Shown here in pieces: positions 29,898 through 38,158 of a DNA stretch of 64,000 bases; positions within the stretch are counted from its first letter, which is position 1, and each line of letters opens with the position of its first letter. Both the position numbers and the translations under genes were made by a program. The DNA lies in contig DASZRO010000018.1 in NCBI GenBank assembly GCA_035550055.1, positions 30,743 through 94,742 on the forward strand, given 5' to 3'. Below the pieces are notes generated by a model. It had not been told where the DNA came from. It saw nothing but the letters and a program-made list of their open reading frames with translations, and did not search any database. The stretch comes from Mycobacteriales bacterium. GTDB lineage: Bacteria > Actinomycetota > Actinomycetes > JAFAQI01.

Positions 29898-30656
29898 TCA
29901 GGGCGTCTGCCAGAGCGGCAGCGGCTCCGTCGCCGAAGCAGCGCCGTCACCGTCGCGCGCGACGGCGTACAGCCAGCTCGGGTTGCCCTGCCCGGCCGAG
30001 CTGTCGGCGGCGACGGTGACAACTCGCCCGCCGGCCGCGGTCACGTCGTGCACCACCTCGGACCGGGGCACCCCAAACATCCGCACCTTCTTCGCGTCGT
30101 CGTTACCGCTGCGCAGCAGGTGTGACAGCGCCCGGCTCGCCCGGCCGGGCAACCGGTCCGGGATCTGGAACAGCGCCAGTCCACCGGGGCGCAGCACGCG
30201 GACGAACTCCGCGACGTAGCCGCGAGCCAGGTTCGGCGGGATGTGCTGGAGGACGATGCGGGAGTAGATGAAGTCGAAGCTCGCGTCCGGCAGTACCGAC
30301 AGGTCGTCGCGGTCGTTGCAGATGAACTCGCAGTTGCTGGTCGCGCCTTGTCGCTGCTGCGCGAGCGCGATCATCGGCGCCGAGATATCGACGCCGACCG
30401 CGCGCGAGAAGTGCTTGCCGAGGGCGTACGTCAGCCGTCCCGGACCACAGCCGAAGTCGAGCGCGTCCCCGTGGGCCAGTGTCGGGCGAACGGCCTCGGC
30501 GTAGCTGACGACGTAGTCGATCTCCGCCTCACCCGAGGCGTAGAACGCCTCGACATCCCACTTGCCGCCCCGCTTGGCCGGGTCGGACAGCACCGCCCAG
30601 TAGGCGTCGCTCTCGCCGAGGCGCTCCCAGTCCTCGCGCAGCCGCGTCAGACGCAT
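29898..30656 (-). CDS. SAM-dependent methyltransferase, class I
   Basis: This 252-residue soluble protein has a Rossmann-type methyltransferase domain. Motif I is LDFGCGPGRLTYALG at about 66-80, VGVDISAPM is the acidic loop region, and RVLRPGGLALFQIP is the post-motif III strand. The N-terminal 45 residues are helical, and the C-terminus ends in a small extra domain with GNPSWLYAVARDG. The substrate is unknown. No biosynthetic partner is adjacent; its neighbours are a TrhA protein and a secreted nucleosidase. Confidence 0.85.
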   Translation of the reverse strand: MRLTRLREDWERLGESDAYWAVLSDPAKRGGKWDVEAFYASGEAEIDYVVSYAEAVRPTLAHGDALDFGCGPGRLTYALGKHFSRAVGVDISAPMIALAQQRQGATSNCEFICNDRDDLSVLPDASFDFIYSRIVLQHIPPNLARGYVAEFVRVLRPGGLALFQIPDRLPGRASRALSHLLRSGNDDAKKVRMFGVPRSEVVHDVTAAGGRVVTVAADSSAGQGNPSWLYAVARDGDGAASATEPLPLWQTP

Positions 30657-30705
30657 GTGCGACAGCCTCCCATCGCTGGGTACGCCGTTTCGCGGCGTAC
30701 GCCGG

Positions 30706-31755
30706 TCAGTCCTGCGACTCGAGGCTGCTGGCGTCGTGCCAGGCGCGGATGAACGCAGCCGCGACCGCGCCGACGTTGTCCGCCGAGATCTGCTGGTAGA
30801 CGAAGAAGCTGAAGGGATAACCCGGCAGATGCAGCGGGTCGCCGCCGCCGTCCGAGACCCCCCGGAAGCCGATGAACGGCAGGTGGGCGGCGTGGGCGGC
30901 CTTCGCTACCTCCGCGGTCTCGTTGTCAGAGCTGACGTAGTGGCCTGCGACGGAGGCGGAGGAGAAGTAGCCGGTGATGAAGCTGGGGCTGGCGATCGCG
31001 AGCAGCTGGTCGAGCAGCGTCACGACGTTGTTCGGCGTGACGTCTGCCGAGTCGCACGGCCGGCAGCCGAACACGTCCGTCGCGCCCGGGACGCACGGGA
31101 ACGCCTTGCCCCCGAACGGGTCGGTGGTCAGGCCCGTACCACCGACTTTGAACGTCGGCGCGTGAGTCAACGTGATGGCCGGACCGAGATCGGCCGGCAG
31201 CATCGGGACACACGGCAGGTTCGGCAGGTGGGCGTTGCGGGCGAGGCGGTAGCGGTGGTCGCGCTCCACGTCACGCGCCACGCGGATCATCGCGCGACTG
31301 ACCGGGATGTAGTGCTTGCCGTCCTCGGTCCACCGGGTCGCGGCGTTGACGTCGCCGATGTAGTCGCCGCCCGCCACGCCGGCGAACACGACCCCGGTGA
31401 TCACCGACCTGCCGTCGCAGCGGAAGTGCGACAAGGCCAGGCGAGTGGTGTTGCGGGCGTTGACCGGACCGATCCCGGTCAACGTGAGGGCGACCCGGTG
31501 CCCTTCGAGGTTGCCGAGGTAGAACGTGTGGTCGCCGACCGGTACGGCGCTGCCACCGACCGGATCGGTGCGCCCCAGCAGTGGCCCCAGCTCGGTCGGA
31601 AAGGCGGACAGCACGAGCAGGCGCGGCAGGCAGCCGGCGGGGGCATCGTGCGCGGTCGGGCCCGGGACCGCTGCGGCGCCGGCGACGCCACAGCAGACGA
31701 CGCCGGTGACGGCCACGAGCATGGCAAGCGCCGTACGCAGGAACCTCATGGACAT
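30706..31755 (-). CDS. Secreted nucleosidase / purine nucleoside phosphorylase-like protein
   Basis: This 349-residue exported protein has a signal peptide at about 1-28 (hydrophobic core LRTALAMLVAVTGVVCCGVA). The mature part matches the PNP_UDP_1/MTA-SAH nucleosidase fold, with VLSAFPTELGPLL, TLTGIGPVNARNTTRLAL, VVFAGVAGGDY and the late SSDNETAEVAKAAH and GFRGVSDG segments. Several Cys residues between 160 and 230 may form disulfides outside the cell. It would split nucleosides or related compounds extracytoplasmically. ATGs at 31753-31755 and 31747-31749 are both possible starts. It lies 52 nt after a Tat-exported phosphoesterase on the same strand. Confidence 0.8.
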   Translation of the reverse strand: MSMRFLRTALAMLVAVTGVVCCGVAGAAAVPGPTAHDAPAGCLPRLLVLSAFPTELGPLLGRTDPVGGSAVPVGDHTFYLGNLEGHRVALTLTGIGPVNARNTTRLALSHFRCDGRSVITGVVFAGVAGGDYIGDVNAATRWTEDGKHYIPVSRAMIRVARDVERDHRYRLARNAHLPNLPCVPMLPADLGPAITLTHAPTFKVGGTGLTTDPFGGKAFPCVPGATDVFGCRPCDSADVTPNNVVTLLDQLLAIASPSFITGYFSSASVAGHYVSSDNETAEVAKAAHAAHLPFIGFRGVSDGGGDPLHLPGYPFSFFVYQQISADNVGAVAAAFIRAWHDASSLESQD

Positions 31756-31807
31756 CGGTTCGCCATCGGTCGATCGCAACCTCCGTCGCGGCTCGACCGC
31801 GCCGCCG

Positions 31808-33304
31808 TTACTTCGGCGTGGTCTGGCGAGGCGCCGGCGGGCTCGGCTGGCCGTGCTCGTAGCCGGTGAGCAAGCCGGCCAGCGCGTTCGCCGGCTTGGC
31901 AAGCGACGGCGGCTCGTAGAACGCGGGCTTCGACGTGTCGAGGAAGGCGGCCAGCGTCGAGGCGTTCGCGTCGCGACGGGTCAGGGCGGGCAGGTTCCAC
32001 TGCCGTTCGATCGTCGCGAGCACCGAGGTGTGGTCGTGGACGACGTTCGTCACCGCGCGCTTGCGTGCGTACGGGCTGACCACGACGGCAGGAACGCGCG
32101 GACCGTACATGTTGTAAGCCCCGGGCAGGCTGTCGCTTTGCAGGTTCGGTTTCCAGCCGTCCGGTTCGAGCGCTCGCGGCGGCGCGACGTGGTCGTAGTA
32201 GCCGCCGTGCTCGTCGTAGAACCAGATCAGCAGCGTGCGGTCCCAGTTCTTGCCGTTCATCACCGCGTTGACGACCCGGGCGACGAACGCCTCACCGAGC
32301 TGGACGTCCTCCGGGTTCTCCTCGGACTCGCACGTCGTGTCGATCGCGGTGTCGGGCAGCCGGGTGAAGGTCGGAATCGGGGCGGGCAGCGACTCGATCA
32401 CGCCGGGGATCTCGCTTTGGATCGCACCCATGTTGCAGTCGACGAGGCTCACGGCCGGCAGGTTGCCCACGGCGGCGTCGAGGTAGAACTGCTCGATGCG
32501 GCGCAGGTTGGCGGCGTGCCGCAGCTCGGTCCCGAGGATGATCGCCGAGGTCGGCGCGTCACTGAAGTAGTTGGCCCACGAGATGCCGTGCTTGCTCAGC
32601 TGGTCCCAGATCGTGCCGTTCTTCGGGTACGTCGTGAGCGTCTCCATGCCGGTGTGGATGACGCCCGTGGCGGTGCCGGCCATCAGGAACCGCCGGTTGG
32701 GGTAGGTCTGCGCCGGCACCGAGCAGAACCAACGGTTGGCCAGCGTGAACGTCTTTGCCAGCGAGTAGTAGAACGGCAGCTCGTCTTCGGTGTAGTAGCC
32801 CATAGAGCCGGGGCCGGTCTGCGCGAAGCCGGTCATCGCGCCGTTCGCGATCTGGATGTGGGAGTCGTTCCACGACTGGCTCCCGGAGTCGCTGGCACCG
32901 ATCGCGCCCGACTGCCGGTACACGTACATCCGGTCCTTCTCCAGCGGGTTCCAGTTGACCGGCTCGTCCCGCTTGTTGAACGTGAACCCGTCGGCCTTCG
33001 GCTGGCCGCTGACCGGCAGCATGCCGAGGTAGTTGTCGAACGAGTGGTTCTCCTGCATCACCAGGACGAGGTGGTCGAACGGGAACTCGCCGGTGTTCTT
33101 GCCGACCGCGCGGCCCGGGAACGGCAGCGAGCCTGCCTCGCGGATGCGGCGAGGCGTGGGCGAGGCGGCGAGGGCCGAGCCGGATGGGCGGATCGCACCG
33201 AACGTGCCGAGCGCCGCCGCGGCAGCGCCGTACTGCAGGAGGCGGCGACGGCTCAGCCGAGCCGAGTGCGAGTCGGTGTAGCGAAGCGGATCCACGGCAT
33301 TCAT
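31808..33304 (-). CDS. Tat-exported phosphoesterase (phospholipase C / acid phosphatase family)
   Basis: This 498-residue member of the PF04185 phosphoesterase family has a twin-arginine signal SRRRLLQY at 18-25 followed by a hydrophobic stretch and an Ala-rich cleavage region. Catalytic-core motifs are QENHSFDNYLGML, QTYPNRRFLMAGTA, DEHGGYYDHVAPP and GPRVPAVVVSPYARK. Such enzymes cleave phospholipids or phosphomonoesters at the cell surface. The ATG at 33302-33304 begins the Tat signal. The frame stays open upstream through a hairpin and a tRNA fragment, which cannot be coding. It is probably co-transcribed with the nucleosidase, suggesting scavenging of phosphorus or nucleosides; no PHO-box repeat was found upstream. 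Confidence 0.88.
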   Translation of the reverse strand: MNAVDPLRYTDSHSARLSRRRLLQYGAAAAALGTFGAIRPSGSALAASPTPRRIREAGSLPFPGRAVGKNTGEFPFDHLVLVMQENHSFDNYLGMLPVSGQPKADGFTFNKRDEPVNWNPLEKDRMYVYRQSGAIGASDSGSQSWNDSHIQIANGAMTGFAQTGPGSMGYYTEDELPFYYSLAKTFTLANRWFCSVPAQTYPNRRFLMAGTATGVIHTGMETLTTYPKNGTIWDQLSKHGISWANYFSDAPTSAIILGTELRHAANLRRIEQFYLDAAVGNLPAVSLVDCNMGAIQSEIPGVIESLPAPIPTFTRLPDTAIDTTCESEENPEDVQLGEAFVARVVNAVMNGKNWDRTLLIWFYDEHGGYYDHVAPPRALEPDGWKPNLQSDSLPGAYNMYGPRVPAVVVSPYARKRAVTNVVHDHTSVLATIERQWNLPALTRRDANASTLAAFLDTSKPAFYEPPSLAKPANALAGLLTGYEHGQPSPPAPRQTTPK

Positions 33305-33323
33305 CTTTCGCCGCAGAAGGGCG

Positions 33324-33348
33324 CTTCGCCTGCCACCGTCAGGCGAAG
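33324..33348 (-). promoter_or_regulatory. 9-bp hairpin in the phosphoesterase leader
   Basis: CTTCGCCTG at 33324-33332 pairs perfectly with CAGGCGAAG at 33340-33348 around a 7-nt loop. It lies 20 nt upstream of the ATG on the minus strand, close to where a ribosome would bind, so it may affect translation of the phosphoesterase. It could equally be the remaining edge of the inserted element described next. Confidence 0.4.
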
Positions 33349-33378
33349 GAGAAGTGAACTCTCGCGACATCACATTTG

Positions 33379-33409
33379 GGGAGTTGAGGGGAGTTGAACC
33401 CCTGACCCC
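33379..33409 (-). repeat. Degenerate copy of the tRNA-Ala 3' part (candidate distal att site)
   Basis: These 31 bases match 34876-34906, the 3' part of tRNA-Ala(CGC), at 27 of 31 positions without gaps and in the same orientation. The segment covers the T-arm and acceptor 3' strand, with a 7-nt T-loop TTCAACT in place of TTCGAAT. No D-arm or anticodon arm lies upstream, so it is not a functional tRNA. A direct repeat of a tRNA 3' end about 1.5 kb from the intact tRNA is the footprint of tRNA-targeted integration. Confidence 0.7.
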
Positions 33410-33639
33410 ATCGTCGGGAAGATTCATCGACGACGGTTCGAGCTGAGGCGTGAAAACCTACACAAGACTGCAGGTTCACCCGGCATTTAGGTCGCGGGTC
33501 GGTCTCGGATCGCAATTGGAATCTGCAGAAGGGTCCAGATTTCCCATCGCCTTGCAGACCCCCAGGGCTACCGCGAGAGCTTCGAATCTCACATTGACTG
33601 TAGATTTCTTGCCGGGTCGTGGGCATAATCTCTAGCCTT
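33410..33639 (+). promoter_or_regulatory. Promoter region of the HTH-ATPase-STAS gene
   Basis: This gap is lower in GC than its surroundings. The hexamer TAATCT at 33626-33631 (overlapping CATAAT at 33624-33629) is a good actinobacterial -10 and ends 8 nt before the GTG at 33640, which would give a leaderless mRNA. TTGACT at 33594-33599 is too far away to be its -35. An inverted repeat AATCTG/CAGATT at 33520-33525 and 33536-33541 is a possible operator. I see no gene in the rest. Confidence 0.45.
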
Positions 33640-34665
33640 GTGGAGGATTCGCCCAGGCTGGTTCGGATCGGTGAGGTAGCCCGGACCCTGGGCGTGTCGC
33701 CATCGCGGGTGCGGCAGTTGGCTGACGAGGGGGCCATCCCCTTCGAGCGAACGGCGGGAGGGCACCGACTATTCGACCTAGGGGCAGTTCGCCAAGCGCA
33801 GGCAGCCCGCGAGCTGCCGCGATCCCGGCAGAGCCGGCCTCCAGACGTACCGGACTGGCAGGAGATCGTCCGTCTCGAGGCGGCAGACGAGGCTGACGTT
33901 TGGTCTGAGGTGCGTGGCGCGCTCGACCTCGCTGACTCACCTGCTCGACGAATCATGCAGTACGCGTTCACGGAGATGCTGAACAACGCCATAGATCATT
34001 CCGGCAGCTCGCCGGCGTCAATCTCTTGGTGGGTACGGCCGAGCGCATGGACGTTCGAGATCCTCGACGATGGCGACGGAGTGTTTCCGCATCTGCGGGA
34101 CGGAGCAGGGCTCGAGGACCTGTTCGCCGCGATCCAGGAGCTGACGAAAGGCAGGACGACGACCGATCCGGCTCGGCACACCGGTGAGGGGATCTTCTTC
34201 ACGAGCAAAATGGTCGATCTGTTCATCCTCGAATCTGCCGGCCTCGCGTGGGTGGTCGACAATCTTCGAGACGACCAGGCAGTCGGGATCGCCAAGACAA
34301 CTGTGGGCACCCGCGTCATCTGCGAGGTCGACCCGAAAACCAACAGACAGACCACCGATGTCTTCCGCCGCTTCTCCGACGATGACCATCAGTTTTCTCG
34401 GTCGCGAACGGCGGTCCACCTCTTCGGCCTCGGAGTCCGATTCGTTTCGCGATCCGAAGCCAAACGACTCCTGCACGGGCTCGAACGCTTCCGCGAGGTC
34501 GAAATCGACTTCACCGGTGTGGATGAAGTCGGACAGGGCTTCGTCGACGAACTCGTTCGTGTGTGGCCTTCACAACACCCCGACACGCACATCAACCCGG
34601 TGGGGATGAACGAGGCCGTCGACTTCATGGTTCGGCGCGGCCTCGCGAGATCAAGCGAGGGTTAG
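33640..34665 (+). CDS. HTH - GHKL ATPase - STAS-like (DUF4325) fusion protein
   Basis: This 341-residue protein has three parts. Residues 8-52 are a MerR/excisionase-type helix-turn-helix (IGEVARTLGVSPSRVRQLA, then GGHRLFDL). Residues about 85-230 form a histidine-kinase-like ATPase with N-box EMLNNAIDHS at 112-121, DDGDG at 143-147 and TGEGIFF at 181-187. No phosphoacceptor His domain is present. Residues about 255-333 are a DUF4325 STAS-like domain with EIDFTGVDEVGQGFVDEL. The last two domains resemble an anti-sigma kinase and its antagonist joined in one chain. I chose the GTG at 33640 because of the -10 placed 8 nt upstream; a GTG at 33619 is also open. Codon use (ATA, AAA, AGA, TCT) is less GC-biased than in neighbours. 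It is the only gene between the tRNA-Ala and the tRNA fragment. Its function is unknown. Confidence 0.85.
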   Translation: MEDSPRLVRIGEVARTLGVSPSRVRQLADEGAIPFERTAGGHRLFDLGAVRQAQAARELPRSRQSRPPDVPDWQEIVRLEAADEADVWSEVRGALDLADSPARRIMQYAFTEMLNNAIDHSGSSPASISWWVRPSAWTFEILDDGDGVFPHLRDGAGLEDLFAAIQELTKGRTTTDPARHTGEGIFFTSKMVDLFILESAGLAWVVDNLRDDQAVGIAKTTVGTRVICEVDPKTNRQTTDVFRRFSDDDHQFSRSRTAVHLFGLGVRFVSRSEAKRLLHGLERFREVEIDFTGVDEVGQGFVDELVRVWPSQHPDTHINPVGMNEAVDFMVRRGLARSSEG

Positions 34666-34725
34666 CTGACCGATACCCGCCGCCCGCGAGCGCTCGCCTT
34701 CATCGATCCATACCGGACAGCGGGC

Positions 34726-34824
34726 CGCCGACATCCAACAGGGCTCGCCGACATCCGTGAGCACACGCCGACCTCACGGTCCAGCCACGGTCCAAGCTCT
34801 TCTCAGTGGATATCCACGTCGGCG
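34726..34824. repeat. Cluster of short phased repeats beside tRNA-Ala
   Basis: CGCCGACATCC occurs at 34726-34736 and 34746-34756, with CGCCGACCTCA at 34766-34776, so the period is exactly 20 bp. CACGGTCCA occurs at 34775-34783 and 34786-34794, period 11 bp. GTGGATATCCAC at 34806-34817 is a perfect palindrome, and an inverted copy of the first unit (CGTCGGCG) is at 34817-34824. The phasing by one or two helical turns suggests cooperative protein binding. Recombinase arm sites or operator sites for the HTH protein are the likely readings. No gene lies in 34666-34875. Confidence 0.65.
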
Positions 34825-34873
34825 TGATTCGCACTCGCAAGCCGCTGACCTGCGGCGATGCTGTGGTCGAATC

Positions 34874-34948
<75 letters not shown>

Positions 34949-35031
34949 TTGAGCGGCGACGAGTCTAATCCTTCGCGATTGCCGGCTGACGGTGCTCTAG
35001 GACATCGAGGCGGCAATCGCGGTGGCGGTGG

Positions 35032-36162
35032 CTAGTCGTTGACCGCCCAGCGGCGATCGAGGATCGCCTCGAGGTCGTCGTCGGTCTGCAGCTCGATCGC
35101 CGGTTCGACCGGCGGCAGCAACCGCTCGCGGGGGGTTTCGTAGACCGGACGGGACGCCGCAACCGGCTTGGTGGCGTACGTCGGCTTCGGCACCGGGACC
35201 GGCTCCCACGGCTTGCCGCCGACCGCCCGCACCTCCGCCGCGGCATGGGCGGCCGCACGCGCCGCGCGCTCGCTGCTGTAGACGTGCTCCGGCTCCGCCT
35301 CGAACTCCGGCTCAGGCTCGACCTCAGCCTCGACATCGGCTGCCGCAACGTTCGGCTGCAGATGGTCGTCGTCTTCCTGGTCGAAGAAGCCGTCGTTGCG
35401 GGCCCGGTGAGCGGGCGTCGGAGCCGACGACGCTACGAACGCCGAGTCGGTCTGTTCCCACGGGGCGGTCTGGTCGAAGACCGCGTCGTCGGCCGCAGCG
35501 GGCGGCTGGTCGGCGCTGACGCGGGTGACGAGGCGGGTGTCAGCCGCGGCCGGGACCGGCCCGCGGTGCACGGTGATCCCCTCTTCCCAGTGCGCGGGCT
35601 CGGCGCGCTCCCAGCCGCCGTCGCGCTCGAGCTCAGCGAGCTCGGCGCGTTCCCGGCGCCGGGCAGCCGCACGACGCCGCGCCGCGGCGGCACGCACCGC
35701 CTCGCGGCGCAGGTGTACGGCGTAGCCGGCAGCAGCTAGGTCGAGCAGCACCTGGACCACCCACAGCAGCAGACCACCGACGGCGGCAGCGGCCACCAAC
35801 GTGGCGAGGACGCTCAGGGCCAACCCGACGAGCAGCTGCCGACGGCGGCGGGCGAGGTCGCGCTTGCGGCGAGCGGCGAGCGCGTCGGGGGCCGACGCGC
35901 CGGACACGTGGACGAGGACTTCTGGAGCTGTCTCGCGCTTCATGGCACGCGCCTCGCGCTGGACGGACTGGGGGTGGCCGTACGACGACGTCTGCACGTT
36001 TCGCTGGGTGGGACGGGCGCCGTGGCTGGACAAGGTGCTCATCGCGGTCGAGAACCGGTCGACGGAACGGGACTCCTCGACCTCGTCGTGACGTCGCAGC
36101 CACATGGGGACCAGCACCACACCCCACATGAGGATGAGGCCGAGGATGATTACCGGGCTCAC
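35032..36162 (-). CDS. sepX: Divisome membrane protein of the SepX/GlpR family
   Basis: This 376-residue membrane protein has an N-terminal helix at about 3-21, a basic region, then two hydrophobic helices between about 108 and 150. A long charged tail at 190-376 is rich in Ala, Glu and Arg and probably disordered. This layout and its position next to rimJ and a moeA-type gene match Streptomyces SepX and Corynebacterium GlpR. GlpR is the membrane receptor of the gephyrin-like Glp protein in cell division. The assignment rests on layout and synteny, since the tail is poorly conserved. The start is a GTG at 36160-36162. Confidence 0.72.
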   Translation of the reverse strand: MSPVIILGLILMWGVVLVPMWLRRHDEVEESRSVDRFSTAMSTLSSHGARPTQRNVQTSSYGHPQSVQREARAMKRETAPEVLVHVSGASAPDALAARRKRDLARRRRQLLVGLALSVLATLVAAAAVGGLLLWVVQVLLDLAAAGYAVHLRREAVRAAAARRRAAARRRERAELAELERDGGWERAEPAHWEEGITVHRGPVPAAADTRLVTRVSADQPPAAADDAVFDQTAPWEQTDSAFVASSAPTPAHRARNDGFFDQEDDDHLQPNVAAADVEAEVEPEPEFEAEPEHVYSSERAARAAAHAAAEVRAVGGKPWEPVPVPKPTYATKPVAASRPVYETPRERLLPPVEPAIELQTDDDLEAILDRRWAVND

Positions 36163-36263
36163 GTCAGATCACCACGCACGACTGGCCCACAATATGAGGC
36201 CAACGACAGGTGACGTCCATCGTGGATAGGACGCTAACGAGCGATCCGCCGTTGGGCACGGAC

Positions 36264-36896
36264 CTACGTCGGTGTGTCGCCGAACGGCTCCCGAACCCGG
36301 CTCCAGCGGGCCAGCAGCCCGCCCGGGACATCCTCGCGCACCAAGGCGTAGGTCAGGTGGTCTCGCCAGTCGCCGGAGATGTGCAGATAGCGCTGCCGGG
36401 TGCCCTCCAGACGGAAGCCCAGCTTCTCGACCACGCGCTGGCTGGCGACGTTCTCCGGGCGGATGTTGATCTCGATCCGATGCAGGCCGACCACGCCGAA
36501 ACAGTGGTCCGTGGCAAGCGCCACGCACGTCGGCATGACCCCCCGGCCGGCGACGCGTTGGTCCACCCAGTAGCCGATGCTGGCCGACTCCAACGAGCCG
36601 CGGACGATGCCCGACACGTTGAGCTGACCTGAGAACCTGCCGTCGACGACGACCGCGAACGGCAAACCGCGACCGCCGCGGGCTTCGGCTCGCAACCGCC
36701 GCGCCATCGAGACGAAGACCGGGCGCGACGACGCGAAGATTCCCGAGCCGCCCGGTGGCGTCGCCTCCCACGGTCGTAGCCACTCGACGTTGTGCTTGCG
36801 CGCCTCGACCCATGCGGCGGCGTCGCGAACCCGCAGCGGGCGCAGCCCGACCGTGCCGTGGTTGAGCTCGGCCGGCCAGCCGGGAGCCAGAGTCAT
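36264..36896 (-). CDS. rimJ: GNAT acetyltransferase of the RimJ/RimL type
   Basis: This 210-residue N-acetyltransferase has a GNAT fold of the ribosomal-protein-alanine acetyltransferase group. LRPLRVRDAAAWVEAR is near the start, IGYWVDQRVAGRGVMPTCVA is the acetyl-CoA-binding region, and NIRPENVASQRVVEKLGF is the RimJ signature. The substrate is probably a protein N-terminus, but that is family inference. It lies 16 nt downstream of glp on the same strand, giving the order galU, glp, rimJ and sepX known from mycobacteria. Confidence 0.85.
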   Translation of the reverse strand: MTLAPGWPAELNHGTVGLRPLRVRDAAAWVEARKHNVEWLRPWEATPPGGSGIFASSRPVFVSMARRLRAEARGGRGLPFAVVVDGRFSGQLNVSGIVRGSLESASIGYWVDQRVAGRGVMPTCVALATDHCFGVVGLHRIEINIRPENVASQRVVEKLGFRLEGTRQRYLHISGDWRDHLTYALVREDVPGGLLARWSRVREPFGDTPT

Positions 36897-36912
36897 GCTG
36901 CCGCCGGCGCCG

Positions 36913-38145
36913 TCACGGCTGGCGGCGCTCCAGCATCATCACGGTTGCCGGCTCGCCGCGGTCCAGGATCGCGACCTCCTCCGGTACGACGATCAACGCG
37001 TTGGCCGACGCGAGCCCCGCGATCTGACCCGAGCTCGCCCCGTGCGTCACGCGGACGGTGTAGGCGCCGTCCTCGACGGCCAGCCACGCCGCGAGATAGC
37101 TGCGGACGCCGGGCGCCGACCGGATCTGGTCGTGCAGCCTCGCCCGCACCAGCGGCCGGGTGATCGGTTCGACGCCGATCATCCGGCGCAGCGCGGGACG
37201 CACGAAGGCCTCGAACGACAGGTACGCCGCGACCGGATCGGACGGCAGCGCGAAGAACGGGGTGTGGTCCGGGCCGATCAACCCGAACCCCTGCGACGAA
37301 CCCGGGTGCATGGCCACGTGGTCGAAGCTCACCTGACCGAGCCTCGAGACCACCTCGCGAAGCACGCCGGACCCTCCTCCGGACCCGCCCGCGGCGATCA
37401 CGACGTCGGCCCGGATGAGCTGGTCCTCGAGCGTGTCGGCGAGCACGCCTGGCTGGTCGGGCACGATGCCGACGCGGAAGGCGATCGCGCCGGCCTCCTC
37501 AGCCGCCGAGGTCAGCAGCGCGCTGTTGGCGTCCGGCCGCTGACCTCGTGCCAGCTGCTGGCCCGGCTCGACGAGATCCTGGCCGGTCGACATCACGACG
37601 ACGCGAGGTCGCGGCATCACCGCGACCCGGTCACGACCCACGGCCGCCAGCAATCCGATCTGGGCCGCGCCGAGGTTGGTCCCCGCCGCCATCAGCCGGG
37701 TGCCGGACGGCGCTTCGCTACCCGCGGCGTTCACGTAGCGGTTCGACCCGGCCGGCCGACGGATCGCGACGTTGGCCATGCCGCCGTCGGTCGCGCCGTA
37801 CGGCACGACGGCGTCGGCGCCGGGCGGCATCGGCGCGCCCTCCATGATCCGCACGGACAGCCCGGGCTGGACGGTGTACGGCGTGTTGCTGCCGGCGACC
37901 ACGTCCCCGACCACCGGCAGCACCGTCGGGGTATCCGGCGTGGCGAGCCGGACGTCCTCGCTGCGAACCGCGTACCCGTCCGCCGCCGCCATGTCGTAGG
38001 GCGGCAACGGGAATGTGGTGAACACGTCCTCGGCGAGCACGCACCCGTGCGCGTCGGAAAGGGTGAGGACCAGGCTGCCCAGCGGGGCGACGGCGGTGAG
38101 GATCTCCTGGAGATGGACGTCGACCGGCTTGAGGCCCTGCGTCAC
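36913..38145 (-). CDS. glp: MoeA/gephyrin-type protein, likely the divisome partner Glp
   Basis: This 410-residue protein has the full MoeA domain order: domain I/II with AADGYAV, domain III (MoCF-like) with VVMSTGQDLVEPG, and a C-terminal beta domain. The loop that reads GGVSxGxxD in active MoeA enzymes is here AAGGSGGGSGVLREV, so the conserved acidic residue is not at its usual place. This suggests reduced or altered molybdopterin chemistry. Its place beside sepX/glpR fits the Glp role in cell division described in Corynebacterium. The GTG at 38143-38145 begins 13 nt after the galU stop; an ATG at 38196 would overlap galU. Confidence 0.82.
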   Translation of the reverse strand: MTQGLKPVDVHLQEILTAVAPLGSLVLTLSDAHGCVLAEDVFTTFPLPPYDMAAADGYAVRSEDVRLATPDTPTVLPVVGDVVAGSNTPYTVQPGLSVRIMEGAPMPPGADAVVPYGATDGGMANVAIRRPAGSNRYVNAAGSEAPSGTRLMAAGTNLGAAQIGLLAAVGRDRVAVMPRPRVVVMSTGQDLVEPGQQLARGQRPDANSALLTSAAEEAGAIAFRVGIVPDQPGVLADTLEDQLIRADVVIAAGGSGGGSGVLREVVSRLGQVSFDHVAMHPGSSQGFGLIGPDHTPFFALPSDPVAAYLSFEAFVRPALRRMIGVEPITRPLVRARLHDQIRSAPGVRSYLAAWLAVEDGAYTVRVTHGASSGQIAGLASANALIVVPEEVAILDRGEPATVMMLERRQP

Positions 38146-38158
38146 GTGCCGGCCTGCG

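Noticed and set aside
33305..33427. Longer phosphoesterase start at 33427
   Set aside because: The extension would translate a leader hairpin and the tRNA fragment; the Tat signal starts properly at 33304.
33379..33480. tmRNA 3' end or a full tRNA near 33.4 kb
   Set aside because: Only a T-arm and acceptor 3' strand are present. No matching 5' acceptor, D-arm or tag frame lies upstream, and the match to tRNA-Ala explains it.
33474..33480. Single GTTCACC unit as a PHO box for the phosphoesterase
   Set aside because: No second unit in the 11-bp register on either side.
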